DNA of 64,000 nucleotides from Nocardioides luteus (GTDB lineage Bacteria; Actinomycetota; Actinomycetes; Propionibacteriales; Nocardioidaceae). Below are positions 28,697 through 38,243 of this stretch, in pieces. Both the position numbers and the translations under genes were made by a program. A model generated the notes under the pieces. That model was not told the origin of the DNA. It saw nothing but the letters and a program-made list of their open reading frames with translations, and searched no databases. The DNA is taken from assembly GCF_014648595.1 (NCBI RefSeq), contig NZ_BMRK01000003.1, forward strand, positions 189,287 to 253,286. The letters are read 5' to 3'. Positions within the stretch are counted from its first letter, which is position 1. Every line of letters begins with the position of its first letter.

Positions 28697-30742
28697 TCAG
28701 GCGGGCGGGGTGGACTCGGACGAGCCGGTCTCGCTCGGCTGAGCGACCTCGACGCCATTGGCCGGCTGCTTCGACTTCGACGCGGAGCGGATCGCCTTGG
28801 CGACCGCAGCCTTGTCGCGCTCCACGATCCACTCCGGGATCTCGACCGCGGGGCGGTCGGAGGGACGACGGGTGTCGGAGCCGGTCCAGGCCGGACGCGG
28901 GTCGCGGCGACGCAGCGGCTCGAAGATCTCGGCGACCTCCTGCTTGGAGAGCGTCTCCTTCTCCAGGAGCTGGAGCACCAGGTTGTCGAGGACGTCCCGG
29001 TTCTCCTCGAGGATGTCGAAGGCCTCCTGGTGGGCGGTCGCGAGGAGCTTCTTGGTCTCGTCATCGACGATGGCCGCGACCTCCTCGGAGTAGTTGCGCT
29101 GGTGGCCGATGTCGCGGCCCAGGAACGGCTCGCCGTTGGACTCGCCGAGCTTGATCGCACCCAGGCGCTCGGTCATGCCGAACTGGGTGACCATCGCGCG
29201 GGCGAGGTTGGTCGCCTTCTCGATGTCGTTGCCGGCGCCGGTGGTCGGGTCGTGGAAGATGAGCTCCTCCGCGGCGCGGCCACCGAGCATGTAGGAGAGC
29301 TTGTTGAGCATCGACGAGCGGGTCTGGCTGTATTGGTCGTCGTCGGGCATGACCAGGTTGTAGCCCAGCGCCTTGCCGCGCGGCAGGATCGTGATCTTCT
29401 GGACCACGTCGGGGCCCGGCAGGGCCGCTGCGACCAGCGCATGGCCACCCTCGTGGTAGGCGGTGATGAGCTTCTCCTGCTCGCTCATCAGGCGGGTGCG
29501 CTTCTGCGGACCGGCGATGACCCGGTCGATGGCCTCGTCCAGCGCCTTGTTGGTGATCAGCTTCTGGTCGCTGCGGGCGGTCAGCAGCGCGGCCTCGTTG
29601 AGCACGTTGGCCAGGTCGGCACCGGAGAAGCCCGGCGTACGACGGGCGACGCTGTCGAGGTCGATGTCGCCGGCCAGCGGCTTGCCGCGCGCGTGGACCT
29701 GCAGGATCTTCTCGCGGCCGGCGAGGTCGGGGGCGTCGACCTGGATCTGGCGGTCGAAGCGGCCCGGGCGCAGCAGCGCCGGGTCGAGCACGTCGGGACG
29801 GTTGGTGGCCGCGATCAGGATCACTCCGCCACGTACGTCGAAGCCGTCCATCTCGACGAGCAGCTGGTTGAGCGTCTGCTCGCGCTCGTCGTGGCCGCCG
29901 CCCATGCCGGCGCCACGGTGGCGGCCGACGGCGTCGATCTCGTCGATGAAGACGATGGCCGGCGCGTTCTCCTTGGCCTGCTCGAACAGGTCGCGGACAC
30001 GGCTGGCACCGACACCGACGAACATCTCGACGAAGTCGGAACCGGAGATCGAGTAGAACGGCACGCCGGCCTCGCCCGCGACGGCACGCGCCAGCAGGGT
30101 CTTACCGGTGCCTGGCTGGCCGTAGAGGAGCACGCCCTTGGGGATCTTCGCGCCGACGGCCTGGAACTTCGCCGGCTCCTGCAGGAACTCCTTGATCTCC
30201 TGGAGCTCCTCGACCGCCTCGTCGGCGCCCGCGACGTCGGCGAAGGTCGTCTTCGGCATGTCCTTGGTGATCAGCTTCGCCTTGGACTTGGCGAACTGCA
30301 TGACCCCGCGGCCACCGCCGCCCTGGACCGAGTTCATCAGGAACAGGAACAGCACGATGATCAGCACGAACGGAAGCAGGAAGCTCAGGATCGAGCCGAG
30401 CACGGACGGCTTGGCGACCTCGGAGTTGAATTTCTTCAGGTTGTCACCCTCGGCCTGGGTCTTGCGCACCATCTCGATGAGCGCTTCCTGGTCGCCGTCG
30501 ACCCAGGAGGTGGTGACCTCGGCGCCGTCGTCACGGACACCCTTGATCAAGGTCGCCTTGATCTCCTGGTCACCGTCGACGAACGTGATCTCCTTGACCT
30601 GGTCCTTCTGGATGTAGGACGTCAGCTGGTTCGTGGTGATCTCGTCGCCGCCGTTGCGAGGGGCCAGGTACTGCAGAGCCAGGATCACACCGAGCACTGC
30701 CAGGATGATCCACAGCCAGGGACCTTTGAATATGCGCTTCAC
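28697..30742 (-). CDS. ftsH: ATP-dependent zinc metalloprotease FtsH
   Basis: A membrane-anchored AAA+ protease for quality control. The 681-residue product has two membrane segments (about 8-25 and 112-135) flanking a small external domain, Walker A GQPGTGKT, Walker [12 protein letters not shown], the arginine-finger region RPGRFDRQI, and the zinc site HEGGH (about 429). The C-terminus is a low-complexity Ser/Pro/Thr tail. It starts with GTG; AAGAAG lies upstream. A TATAAG element on the minus strand near 30800 may be its -10 box. It is upstream of folE on the same strand. Confidence 0.97.
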   Translation of the reverse strand: MKRIFKGPWLWIILAVLGVILALQYLAPRNGGDEITTNQLTSYIQKDQVKEITFVDGDQEIKATLIKGVRDDGAEVTTSWVDGDQEALIEMVRKTQAEGDNLKKFNSEVAKPSVLGSILSFLLPFVLIIVLFLFLMNSVQGGGGRGVMQFAKSKAKLITKDMPKTTFADVAGADEAVEELQEIKEFLQEPAKFQAVGAKIPKGVLLYGQPGTGKTLLARAVAGEAGVPFYSISGSDFVEMFVGVGASRVRDLFEQAKENAPAIVFIDEIDAVGRHRGAGMGGGHDEREQTLNQLLVEMDGFDVRGGVILIAATNRPDVLDPALLRPGRFDRQIQVDAPDLAGREKILQVHARGKPLAGDIDLDSVARRTPGFSGADLANVLNEAALLTARSDQKLITNKALDEAIDRVIAGPQKRTRLMSEQEKLITAYHEGGHALVAAALPGPDVVQKITILPRGKALGYNLVMPDDDQYSQTRSSMLNKLSYMLGGRAAEELIFHDPTTGAGNDIEKATNLARAMVTQFGMTERLGAIKLGESNGEPFLGRDIGHQRNYSEEVAAIVDDETKKLLATAHQEAFDILEENRDVLDNLVLQLLEKETLSKQEVAEIFEPLRRRDPRPAWTGSDTRRPSDRPAVEIPEWIVERDKAAVAKAIRSASKSKQPANGVEVAQPSETGSSESTPPA

Positions 30743-30900
30743 AGGCTTCTTTCAACCGTTCCGGGGTCAGACACGCACGCCAGGGAGGGTGCTTGTCACT
30801 TATAACGACGGTACACGGCCAATCGTGCCCGATCCCATCTGAGCGGTTCCGCCGTCAGCGAAAGCACGGCTCCGGGCGACCGCTGATCTAGGGTGTCGCC

Positions 30901-31716
30901 ATGACCCAGAACGCGGCGCCGACGCCGCCCTCCGGGAGCAGCTACGACAGTCGGGTCGCGTGGGTGATCATCGGGATCCTGGTCCTCCTCGTGGTCGCGC
31001 TGCTCGCTGCCGCAACCATCGTGGCCGTGCGGCTGGTGGCGTACGGGTCGGAGGACGCACCTGCTCCGCCGGCCAGCTCCTCGCCGAGCGCCTCTTCTCC
31101 CGCCTCCTCGCCGTCGGCCTCTCCGGCTCGCACGCCGAAGCCGACCGGGTCCGCATCGGCCGCTCCCGCCCCGGTCCCGGACGGCCCGTGGCAGCAGGTG
31201 GTCTCGGACAAGGACGAGATGGCCTACGACGTACCTCCGGACTGGGAGCCGGGGCCGGGCGCGCTCGCCGGGTTCGAGTCACCGCAGGGTGAGATCACCG
31301 CGCTCATGCACGGCATCACGACCTACGGCGACGACTGGTGCGACGACAACTGGCACACCCTCGTCGGCTTCGTCACGCCCGGGTCCATCTCCGACAAGGG
31401 ATCGATCGAGGCGACCGCGATGCACTGGGCGAAGGCGGCTGCCCAGGACGACGGCGGCGAGAACCCGACCGGCTCCCTCGGTGAGCCGCGGGAGGTGAAG
31501 GTCGACGGCGGCCGTACCGTCGCGCGGGCCGTGACCGCCTCCGCCACGCCACTCGACCAGACCTGCCCGGTGCCGAGCATCGAGGTGACCGTGGTGTCGG
31601 TGCCGAAGAAGTCGGGCGAGGCGCTCTTCGTGGTCGTCGCCGACCGCGGCGCGGAGGGGTCGAACCCGGACGCAGCGCTCGCGAAGGTGATCGCGAGCGT
31701 GCGTCCGGTCCGCTGA
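30901..31716 (+). CDS. Single-pass membrane protein with Ser/Pro-rich linker
   Basis: A 271-residue protein, function unknown. One membrane segment at about 20-46 is followed by a Ser/Ala/Pro-rich linker (about 52-95) and an extracytoplasmic domain of about 175 residues beginning at WQQVVSDKDEMAYDVPPDWE. The domain contains a Cys in DDWCDDNW and another in LDQTCPVPS that may form a disulfide. Domains with this YDVPPDW start occur in many actinobacterial membrane-anchored proteins, some of them kinase-linked. It is divergent from ftsH and convergent with hpt. Confidence 0.8.
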   Translation: MTQNAAPTPPSGSSYDSRVAWVIIGILVLLVVALLAAATIVAVRLVAYGSEDAPAPPASSSPSASSPASSPSASPARTPKPTGSASAAPAPVPDGPWQQVVSDKDEMAYDVPPDWEPGPGALAGFESPQGEITALMHGITTYGDDWCDDNWHTLVGFVTPGSISDKGSIEATAMHWAKAAAQDDGGENPTGSLGEPREVKVDGGRTVARAVTASATPLDQTCPVPSIEVTVVSVPKKSGEALFVVVADRGAEGSNPDAALAKVIASVRPVR

Positions 31717-31729
31717 GGTTCTGCTGGGC

Positions 31730-32281
31730 TCAGCTGTAGACGTGCGGGGCGAGCGTCGAGACGTCGCGCAGGTTGCGGTACTTCTCGTTGTAGTCGAGGC
31801 CGTAGCCGACGACGAACTCGTCGGGGATGTCCCAGCCGACGTACTTCACCTCGACGGGCATGCTGACCGCCTCGGGCTTGCGCAGCAGGGTGGCGATCTC
31901 GATGCTCGCCGGGCCACGGCTGGTGAGGTTGGAGGTCAGCCAGGTCAGGGTCAGACCGGAGTCGATGATCTCGTCGACGATCAGCACGTGCTTGCCGGTG
32001 ACGTCGGTGTCGAGGTCCTTCAGGATCCGCACCACACCGGACGACTTCGTGCCGGAGCCGTAGGAGGAGACGGCCATCCAGTCCATCTCGACGTGGCGGT
32101 TCAGGGCGCGAGCGAGGTCGGCCATGATCATCACCGCACCGCGGAGGACGCCGACGATCAGCAGATCCTCGCCCTCGTAGTCCTTCTCGATCCGGCGGGC
32201 CAGCTCTTCGACCTTGGCCTGGATCTCGTCGTGGGTGAACAGGGTCTTCACGAGGTCGTCGCCGACGTACTCGGTGTCCAT
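31730..32281 (-). CDS. hpt: Hypoxanthine phosphoribosyltransferase
   Basis: Salvages hypoxanthine and guanine to IMP and GMP using PRPP. The 183-residue product (from ATG 32281) has GVLRGAVMIMADL, SSYGSGTKSSG, and the PRPP loop VLIVDEIIDSGLTL with the acidic pair. GTG 32290, which directly follows the tilS stop, is an alternative start adding three residues. tilS-hpt-ftsH-folE is the usual actinobacterial order; here a plus-strand gene (30901) lies between hpt and ftsH. Confidence 0.95.
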   Translation of the reverse strand: MDTEYVGDDLVKTLFTHDEIQAKVEELARRIEKDYEGEDLLIVGVLRGAVMIMADLARALNRHVEMDWMAVSSYGSGTKSSGVVRILKDLDTDVTGKHVLIVDEIIDSGLTLTWLTSNLTSRGPASIEIATLLRKPEAVSMPVEVKYVGWDIPDEFVVGYGLDYNEKYRNLRDVSTLAPHVYS

Positions 32282-32291
32282 GAGCGCCACT

Positions 32292-33275
32292 CTAAATGCT
32301 GGTGGGGGATGGACCTGATTCGAAGACGATCGAGGAGTCCGTACGCAGCGCCCGGATGTGGCCGGGCAGGTCGATCCAGCGCTGCCCGCGCCAGCCCGTG
32401 ACCAGCGCCTCGACGGCCTTGACGTGCTCCCGGGTGAGCTCGGCGGCCGGGCTGCCGGCCTCGAGGGCGGCGATCCGGAGGACGCGGGTGCGGACGGCGG
32501 CCGGATACTGCGCCAGGACGCCGACCGGGAGGGTGCCGTCGAGCTCTCGGTGCATCGCCTCGGCGATGTCGTCGATGAAGTCGGCGTCCTCGCGGAGCTG
32601 CTCGGCGGTGCGGGCGAGCGCGTCGGTCACTCCCGGGCCGAGGTGCTCCTCGAGGACGGGGAGGACGCGGTGGCGGATACGGGCCCGGGTGTAGGCGAAA
32701 TCACGGTTGTGAGGGTCGTTCCAGACGTCGATCCCCTCGACCTGGCAGGCGGTCTCGGTGTCGGTGCGCGTGGTGGCGAGGAGCGGACGGCGGTAGCGGT
32801 CGAAGGACGCCCGCATCCCGGAGAGGCTGCGCGCACCCGAGCCTCGGGTCAGGCCCAGCAGCACCGTCTCTGCCTGGTCGTCGCGGGTGTGGCCGAGCAG
32901 GATCACGCTCGCACCGAGCCGCTCGGCGAGCTGGTCGAGGACGGCGTAGCGCGCCTGCCGCGCGGCCGCCTCGGGGCCGTCGCCGTCGGTCTTGACCTCG
33001 ACCGTCGCGGTCACGGTCTCGTCGACGCCCATCTCGGCGAGCTGCGCGACCACCTTCTCGGCCTGCGCCGCGCTGCCCCCCTGCATCCCGTGGTCCACGG
33101 TCGCGCCGATGACGTGCAGCCCGAGCTTGTGGCCCTCGAAGATCGCGGCGCTGGCGAGCGCCAGCGAGTCGGCACCGCCCGAGCAGGCCACGACCACCTT
33201 CTCGCCCGGCTCCAGCTGCTCGAGCGTGGCGCGGACGGGGCGGCGTACGGCGGCGATGGAGGGGTGCAGACTCAT
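32292..33275 (-). CDS. tilS: tRNA(Ile)-lysidine synthetase
   Basis: Modifies C34 of the CAU-anticodon isoleucine tRNA to lysidine, giving AUA decoding. The 327-residue protein has the PP-loop SGGADS (32-37), ATVDHGMQ, LGHTRDDQAETVLLGLTRGSG, and the RARIRHRVLPVLEEH stretch before a short helical C-terminus. It is the compact actinobacterial form, without the extra C-terminal domains of E. coli TilS. It is followed immediately by hpt and is expected to be essential. Confidence 0.95.
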   Translation of the reverse strand: MSLHPSIAAVRRPVRATLEQLEPGEKVVVACSGGADSLALASAAIFEGHKLGLHVIGATVDHGMQGGSAAQAEKVVAQLAEMGVDETVTATVEVKTDGDGPEAAARQARYAVLDQLAERLGASVILLGHTRDDQAETVLLGLTRGSGARSLSGMRASFDRYRRPLLATTRTDTETACQVEGIDVWNDPHNRDFAYTRARIRHRVLPVLEEHLGPGVTDALARTAEQLREDADFIDDIAEAMHRELDGTLPVGVLAQYPAAVRTRVLRIAALEAGSPAAELTREHVKAVEALVTGWRGQRWIDLPGHIRALRTDSSIVFESGPSPTSI

Positions 33276-33278
33276 ACT

Positions 33279-33329
33279 CCAGGGACTTTCCGTCGGTTAC
33301 TCACCAGTAGAGCGACGGAAACTCCCTGG
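33279..33329 (-). terminator. Inverted repeat after the DUF2342 gene
   Basis: Arms 33279-33295 and 33313-33329 pair over 17 bases with one mismatch around a 17-base loop. They lie immediately before the start of tilS and directly after the stop codon of the metalloprotease gene. The repeat could end that transcript or act as a leader structure for tilS. Confidence 0.6.
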
Positions 33330-33330
33330 A

Positions 33331-34383
33331 CTACCCCAGAACTCGGCCGACCCATGCGTCCGGCTCGACGATCTCGGCCTTGGTCGGGAGGTTCTCGGCA
33401 CCGGCGAAGACGGCGTTGAACTCGTCCATGCCGACGCGGTCGATCACGTGGCGTACGAACTTCGCTCCGTCGCGGTACTGCGCCATCTTCGCCTCGAGGC
33501 CGAGGAGGCGGCGCAGCAGGCGGTCGAGGACGCCGATGCCCTGGCGGCGCTTGTTGAACGCCTTGCGGATCGTGGCGACGGTCGGGATCACACCCGGGCC
33601 GACGTCGTCCATGACCACGTCGGCGTGGCCCTCGAGCAGCGACATCATCCCGGTGACCCGGTCGATGATCTCCTTCTGCTCGGGCTTGGCGAAGGCGTCC
33701 ACGATGCTGCCGTCGCCCTTGAGCGCCTCGGTGATGCGCTGCAGCCCGTTGTCGAAGAGCGAGGACGGGTCCATCGCCTCGGTGAGGCCCTCGATCTGGG
33801 TGAAGAGGTGCTCGCGCATCCACGGGCTGGCGGTGAACTGCACGCGGTGGGTCTCCTCGTGGAGGCAGACCCACAGCCGGAAGTCGGTCGGGTCCAGGCC
33901 GAGCTCGCGCTCGACGTGGACGGCGTTGGGCGCGACCAGCAGGAGCCGGCCCGACGGCTCGTAGAAGGGGTCGAACTGGCCGAGGATCTTCGAGGACATG
34001 AAGCCGAGCAGGCCGCCGACCTCGGCGGCGCTGACCTTGGAGCCGAGCGCCTGGGACAGCAGGCCGGGGGCGCGCTTGGCCGTGATCCGGTCGACGACCG
34101 GCGAGATCACGTGGGCGAACGTGTCGGCGTTGGCCTGGATCCAGCCTCTTCTGTCCACGACCAGGACCGGTGCGGTGTCGCGGGGCGCGTCCAGGCCGGT
34201 GAAGTCACGGACGAACTCGGTGGCCTTCGCGGCGTCGGCACGCAGCTCCTCGACGGCGTGCTGGGCCTCGTCCCGGGAGACGATCGGGCCGTCCCCGGCC
34301 ACCTTCGAGCCGAGGCGTACGGCCAGGTCCCAGTCGACCATGGTCGCTCCGGACGGGGCAGGGTCCTCAGCGCGATGGGTCAT
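33331..34383 (-). CDS. Zinc-dependent metalloprotease-like protein (DUF2342)
   Basis: A 350-residue cytoplasmic protein of the actinobacterial DUF2342 family, often labelled a zinc metalloprotease or F420-biosynthesis-associated protein without proof. The metal motif HEETH is in VCLHEETHRVQFTASPW (about 175-191), and a further acidic region follows in LLEGHADVVMDDVG (about 250). No signal peptide is visible. It lies between dacB and tilS on the same strand, a position conserved in the phylum. Its substrate is unknown. Confidence 0.9.
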   Translation of the reverse strand: MTHRAEDPAPSGATMVDWDLAVRLGSKVAGDGPIVSRDEAQHAVEELRADAAKATEFVRDFTGLDAPRDTAPVLVVDRRGWIQANADTFAHVISPVVDRITAKRAPGLLSQALGSKVSAAEVGGLLGFMSSKILGQFDPFYEPSGRLLLVAPNAVHVERELGLDPTDFRLWVCLHEETHRVQFTASPWMREHLFTQIEGLTEAMDPSSLFDNGLQRITEALKGDGSIVDAFAKPEQKEIIDRVTGMMSLLEGHADVVMDDVGPGVIPTVATIRKAFNKRRQGIGVLDRLLRRLLGLEAKMAQYRDGAKFVRHVIDRVGMDEFNAVFAGAENLPTKAEIVEPDAWVGRVLG

Positions 34384-34407
34384 GCGTACGACCGTAGCCG
34401 ACCAGAC

Positions 34408-35787
34408 CTACGCCGAGCAGCGACATGTCGCGACAGCCGTCATCGCGTCATCGAGGGCGTCGCGTACGTCCAGCGTCTTCTCGGGCTTGAACCCGTCGGC
34501 CATGAGCACGACGACGAACGGCGTGCCGCGCGTGTCGACCACGATGCCGGAGAGCCCGGAGACGCTGGTGAGGGTGCCGGTCTTCGCCCGGACGCGGCCG
34601 CGGCCCGGCTCGGCGTCGAAGTTGAAGCGGCGGGAGAGCGATCCGACCCAGCCGGCGACCGGGAGCCCGGTCAGCGCGGGCGCCAGCTCGGGGCGTGAGG
34701 AGCTGGCGGCGGTCTGGAGGGTGCTGACCAGAAGGGTCGGCGGGATCCGGTTCTGGCGGGAGAGCCCGGAGCCGTCGCGGAGGACCAGGCCGGTGGTGTC
34801 GATGCCGAGGTCCTTCAAGGTGTCCGCGACCGCGGCGGCCGAGCCCTCGAACGTCGGGGCGCCCGAGGCGAGGCCGACGTGGCGCGCGAGGATCTCGGCG
34901 AGCTGGTTGTCGCTGTGCTGAAGCGTGTATTCGACGATCTCGCGCAGGGTGTCGCCCTGGCGCGCGGCGAGCTGGGCGCCTGACTTCGCTCCCCTGGCCG
35001 GCTTGCCGTTGACCTTGATGCCGCGCTTGGCCAGCGCCTTCTTGAACTGCTCGGCGGCCTGCTTGGACGGGTCGCGGCTGTAGCCGTAGGCCTGGGAGCC
35101 GCCGTGGTCGACCGACAGCGCGGTGATGCCGCCGACCTCGCCGCCCAGGTAGGTGCGCCGCCAGGCGGGGTTGATGGTCGGGCCGGTGAAGAGGCTGTCG
35201 TCGTAGGCGAGCCGCACCGTCTTGGTGGCGCCGAGCTCGCGCGCGGTCTCGGCGGCGAGCGCGTCGAGGTCGCTGCTGCTGAGAGATGCGTCACCGCCGC
35301 CGACGAGCGTGATCGTGCGCCCCTCGAGGGTGACGCTGGTCTCGAACCTGCGCTCGGGGCCGTACGCCTCCAGCACCGCCACGCTGGTCAGCACCTTCGT
35401 GACGCTCGCCGGGGTCGCAGCGCCGCTGCCGTGCTTCACCAGCGGGGCGCCCTCGAGCGGCGCGATCGCCGCCTTGAGGTGCTTGCCGAGCCGCTTGTCG
35501 CGGACCATCCCCCGCATCACGCCCTCCAGCGCGACCTGGTCCGGCTTCCCCGGCGCCCGGGTCTGCTGCCCCTCGACCGCCGCGGGGCTGACCGCGGCGA
35601 TGCTCAGCGGGACCGGCGGCGGGGTCGGCGCGACGTTGCCTCGGGCGTAGCGCACCCAGCCGAGCCCGTAGGCCGCCGCGGCGGCTCCCACGAGCAGCGC
35701 GAGCACCAGCGGGAGGATGACGACGAGCTTCCCGCGACCCTCGTCCGGCTCCTCGGATGGCCAGTTCGGCGCGCTCTGGGGCTCCAC
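34408..35787 (-). CDS. dacB: D-alanyl-D-alanine carboxypeptidase/endopeptidase (PBP4 family)
   Basis: A peptidoglycan hydrolase of peptidase family S13. The 459-residue protein has a cytoplasmic tail, one membrane anchor at about 20-43, and a periplasm-like domain with the three penicillin-binding motifs: SVTK in [10 protein letters not shown] (about 130), SDN in [11 protein letters not shown], and KTG in RAKTGTL. The insertion domain typical of PBP4 lies between the first two motifs. It starts at GTG 35787 and diverges from ppa with an 85-base shared promoter region. DacB just upstream of tilS/hpt is typical for the phylum. Confidence 0.94.
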   Translation of the reverse strand: MEPQSAPNWPSEEPDEGRGKLVVILPLVLALLVGAAAAAYGLGWVRYARGNVAPTPPPVPLSIAAVSPAAVEGQQTRAPGKPDQVALEGVMRGMVRDKRLGKHLKAAIAPLEGAPLVKHGSGAATPASVTKVLTSVAVLEAYGPERRFETSVTLEGRTITLVGGGDASLSSSDLDALAAETARELGATKTVRLAYDDSLFTGPTINPAWRRTYLGGEVGGITALSVDHGGSQAYGYSRDPSKQAAEQFKKALAKRGIKVNGKPARGAKSGAQLAARQGDTLREIVEYTLQHSDNQLAEILARHVGLASGAPTFEGSAAAVADTLKDLGIDTTGLVLRDGSGLSRQNRIPPTLLVSTLQTAASSSRPELAPALTGLPVAGWVGSLSRRFNFDAEPGRGRVRAKTGTLTSVSGLSGIVVDTRGTPFVVVLMADGFKPEKTLDVRDALDDAMTAVATCRCSA

Positions 35788-35801
35788 GGATATCCTCCTC
35801 G

Positions 35802-35842
35802 ATGCCGGATGTGACGCTGATCGGTGTCAGACTGTCCGGCAT
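35802..35842. promoter_or_regulatory. Inverted repeat in the dacB/ppa divergent region
   Basis: ATGCCGGA (35802-35809) and TCCGGCAT (35835-35842) form a perfect 8-bp inverted repeat centred between the two divergent starts, with a 25-base spacer. It could be an operator or a ppa leader hairpin. No regulator is identifiable. Confidence 0.35.
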
Positions 35843-35872
35843 TCCGTTTTTGGGTTTGTCTGGAGGCAAGAA

Positions 35873-36364
35873 GTGACGCAGGAGTTCGACGTACTGATCG
35901 AGGTCCCCAAGGGATCCCGCAACAAGTACGAGGTGGACCACGAGTCGAACCGGCTTCGACTCGACCGCGTGCTGTTCACCTCCATGATGTACCCCGCAGA
36001 CTACGGCTACATCGAAGACACCCTCGGTGGGGATGGCGACCCGCTCGACGCGCTGGTCCTCACCCCCTACCCGCTCTTCCCGGGTGTGCTGGTGGAGTCG
36101 CGTCCCGTCGCGATGTACGTCATGGAGGACGAGAAGGGCCAGGACGAGAAGGTCCTCTGCGTCCCCTGCGACCCGCGGTTCGACCACATCCAGGACCTCG
36201 AGGACGTCGACCAGTGGACGCTCAACGAGATCAAGCACTTCTTCGAGCACTACAAGGACCTCGAGCCCGGCAAGACCGTCAAGGGCTCCGACTGGGTCGG
36301 CAAGGCTGCTGCTGAGCAGGAGATCGCTGCCTCGATCGACCGGTTCAAGAACACCGCTCACTGA
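35873..36364 (+). CDS. ppa: Inorganic pyrophosphatase (family I)
   Basis: Hydrolyses pyrophosphate and so drives biosynthetic reactions. The 163-residue product has [15 protein letters not shown], the metal-binding [21 protein letters not shown] (DxDPxD type), and [18 protein letters not shown] lies eight bases before the GTG start, which fixes the start; an upstream in-frame ATG lies inside dacB and is rejected. The size is standard for the soluble hexameric enzyme. Confidence 0.96.
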   Translation: MTQEFDVLIEVPKGSRNKYEVDHESNRLRLDRVLFTSMMYPADYGYIEDTLGGDGDPLDALVLTPYPLFPGVLVESRPVAMYVMEDEKGQDEKVLCVPCDPRFDHIQDLEDVDQWTLNEIKHFFEHYKDLEPGKTVKGSDWVGKAAAEQEIAASIDRFKNTAH

Positions 36365-36404
36365 GCTGGTCGTTCGCGGCTGGGGTGACTCGGTCGGGGC
36401 GCGG

Positions 36405-36494
36405 ATGCTCACCGAGGTAACTCGGTCGAATCACACTTCCTTCGTGGACTTCCGCGAAGGAAGTGTGCGTTTACCGAGGTAACTCGGTCAGCAA
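36405..36494 (+). repeat. Composite palindromic element, copy A
   Basis: A ~90-base element made of two copies of ACCGAGGTAACTCGGT (36411-36426 and 36473-36488) around a perfect 13-bp hairpin (36432-36444 with 36455-36467, 10-base loop). The same element lies in inverted orientation at 38131-38220. The second palindrome runs into the stop codon of the kinase-like gene (36488), so it may also serve as its terminator. The two copies bracket exactly the two-gene cassette between them. Confidence 0.85.
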
Positions 36495-37038
36495 TCAGAC
36501 AGCGCGGCGCACAGGGAGCCGTACGTCGCCTCGACCTCACCCGCGACGCTCGAGACCACCTTGGTCGCCGGGCGGTGGGCGAGCAGGTCGGTGAGCTTGG
36601 CTTCGTACGTTCGGAGGTGCTCGTCCCCGCCGGACTCGGCCACGATCTCCCGCACGATCGGATGCCAGGGGTCGGACCCGTCGTCGCGGTCGTGGAAACG
36701 GCGTAGCGGATCCTTCTCGACCGGCTCGAGCAGGACCTCCACGAACTCGGCGCCGACATCGAGCGCCGCCCGCTCGAAGCGCTCGAGCTCACTCAGCCTG
36801 GCGAACAGCTGCGGCAGCACGACGTCGCCGGAGTCGCGTAGGTAGCCGCTGATCAGGCCGAGTGCCGCCGGTCGGATCCTGGCGCCGGCCCCGATGAGTC
36901 ATCTCGCCATCCGCTGACGAACGTACGCAGCACATCGACGTCACATACCAGCGTGCCGGGGTGGTCGGCGGCGAAACGTCTGGCGAGCGTCGACTTCCCG
37001 ACGCCGGGCATCCCGTTGATGAGGATCAGCCTGGCCAC
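36488..37038 (-). pseudogene. P-loop kinase-like gene with a frameshift
   Basis: The intact N-terminal part from GTG 37038 has Walker A GMPGVGKS and a following DVDVLR, like small P-loop kinases of the zeta-toxin/chloramphenicol-phosphotransferase superfamily. The frame then hits a stop at 36853. The rest (VVLPQLFARLSELERFERAA ... TYGSLCAAL, about 120 residues) continues in another frame. Adding one base to the CCCC run at 36889-36892 restores a continuous product of about 183 residues. This may be a true mutation, a sequencing error, or recoding. The start is five bases after the AbiEi-like gene's stop, so the two form an operon. Confidence 0.65.
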
Positions 37039-37042
37039 ACGG

Positions 37043-38008
37043 TCAGTCAACCATTTCGAGCCGAGATCGGCCGGCGCTCCGCATCCGGGAGTCGACTCGG
37101 GCCAACGTCTGTCTCGGGTTGTCCAGATCCACCCACGTGACGCGGACGAAGCCGTAGTCGGTGATCTCGCGGATCTCGTCTTCCCGCCGCTTCTCCGCAA
37201 ACACTGCGTCGCCGGGCGTCTGACCGGGGCGGAGGTACTTGCCGTACTTCACCCGACCGTCGAACTCGCCGAACAAGCGAAACTGTGGCCACGCCCAGTC
37301 GACGATGCCCACGAGCGACCCGTCGGCACGATAGACCGGCACCTGGAGCTCCGGGCGCGGTAGACCGCCGACGCGGAACAGCCACAAGCATCTCGACTCC
37401 CCGATCGAACCCGACCGCGGATCCGCGTGTGCGACAGCAGCCCCGAGTGGATGACTGAACGGCCACTGGTCCATTCGCTCGTGCTCGGCCTCGAGCTCCT
37501 CTTTCGTGAATGCCTCCGCTCGAAGGCCCGCGTCGAGAAGGCACTGAGCGACCTCGTCGGACGCCTGGAGGCACGCCTCCAACGCGCACCGAACCGTTGG
37601 CAACGTTCGCAGCCCGTCCCGAGTCTCGATCTCGTCGTCGCGAACCACGCCCAGGTGATGGACGACATCGCCCTCAAGCGGCCTTCCAGCACCGTCGAGC
37701 CTGGTCACATGCACTTTTGCGAGATCCACTCCCCACAGGTCGATGCCGTGGGCGACGAGGCCGGAGACATGGCTCAGCGCGATCTTGCTGCCCAGCGAGC
37801 GCTGCACGGCCCGAGCGCGTACGCGATGTCGGCCCACGGCGTCGAGCGCTTTCCACTCGTCGGCGAACACGTAGGCGCCACGTCTGATTCGATGCCAGGC
37901 ACCATCTCGGACGATGCGAGTGATCTCACGGTCGGCGTAGCCAGCGTTCTTCGCCTCTCTGCGCGTGAAGAAGCCTTCGGTGGCGGTGATGATTCGTAAC
38001 GGGTCCAT
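37043..38008 (-). CDS. AbiEi-like winged-helix protein with C-terminal nuclease-like domain
   Basis: A 321-residue protein. The N-terminal 60 residues (FFTRREAKNAGYADREITRIVR ... HRIRRGAYVF) match the AbiEi/type IV antitoxin winged helix. The middle (LSHVSGLVAHGIDLWGVD) is the usual continuation. The C-terminal 100 residues (VDWAWPQFRLFGEFDG, EKRREDEIREITDYGFVRVTWVDL) look like the DUF559/Vsr-type PD-(D/E)xK fold. Proteins of this design are abundant in actinobacteria and mostly uncharacterised. A classical AbiEii nucleotidyltransferase is absent; instead a P-loop kinase-like gene follows. The whole cassette is bracketed by inverted repeat elements. The start MDPLRI is chosen for conservation. 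Confidence 0.8.
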   Translation of the reverse strand: MDPLRIITATEGFFTRREAKNAGYADREITRIVRDGAWHRIRRGAYVFADEWKALDAVGRHRVRARAVQRSLGSKIALSHVSGLVAHGIDLWGVDLAKVHVTRLDGAGRPLEGDVVHHLGVVRDDEIETRDGLRTLPTVRCALEACLQASDEVAQCLLDAGLRAEAFTKEELEAEHERMDQWPFSHPLGAAVAHADPRSGSIGESRCLWLFRVGGLPRPELQVPVYRADGSLVGIVDWAWPQFRLFGEFDGRVKYGKYLRPGQTPGDAVFAEKRREDEIREITDYGFVRVTWVDLDNPRQTLARVDSRMRSAGRSRLEMVD

Positions 38009-38130
38009 GCACCCAGGGTTCGCGGGAGCACCGACACTTTCGGCGACAGATCGGGGGACTGTGGACAACCCTCGCCCGAACATCGCCTGTGGACGGTCAG
38101 CGGCCCGGATCCGCGGCGACGTCTGGTCGA

Positions 38131-38220
38131 ATGCTCACCGAGTTACCTCGGTGAACGTTCACTTTCCTCGTGGAACTCCGCGAAGTGAGTGACGCTCGAC
38201 CGAGTTACCTCGGTGAGCAT
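38131..38220 (-). repeat. Composite palindromic element, copy B (inverted)
   Basis: Reverse complement of the element at 36405-36494: two ACCGAGTTACCTCGGT palindromes (38137-38152 and 38199-38214) around a degenerate hairpin. The ends ATGCTCACCGAG and CTCGGTGAGCAT are themselves inverted repeats. It lies between the start of the AbiEi-like gene and the stop of the acyl-CoA oxidase-like gene. Confidence 0.85.
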
Positions 38221-38243
38221 CCACCACCCCCGCCAGCCGAACC

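Noticed and set aside
30780-30830. Full sigma-A promoter for ftsH
   Set aside because: TATAAG is a plausible -10 on the minus strand but no -35 hexamer lies at 16-18 bases.
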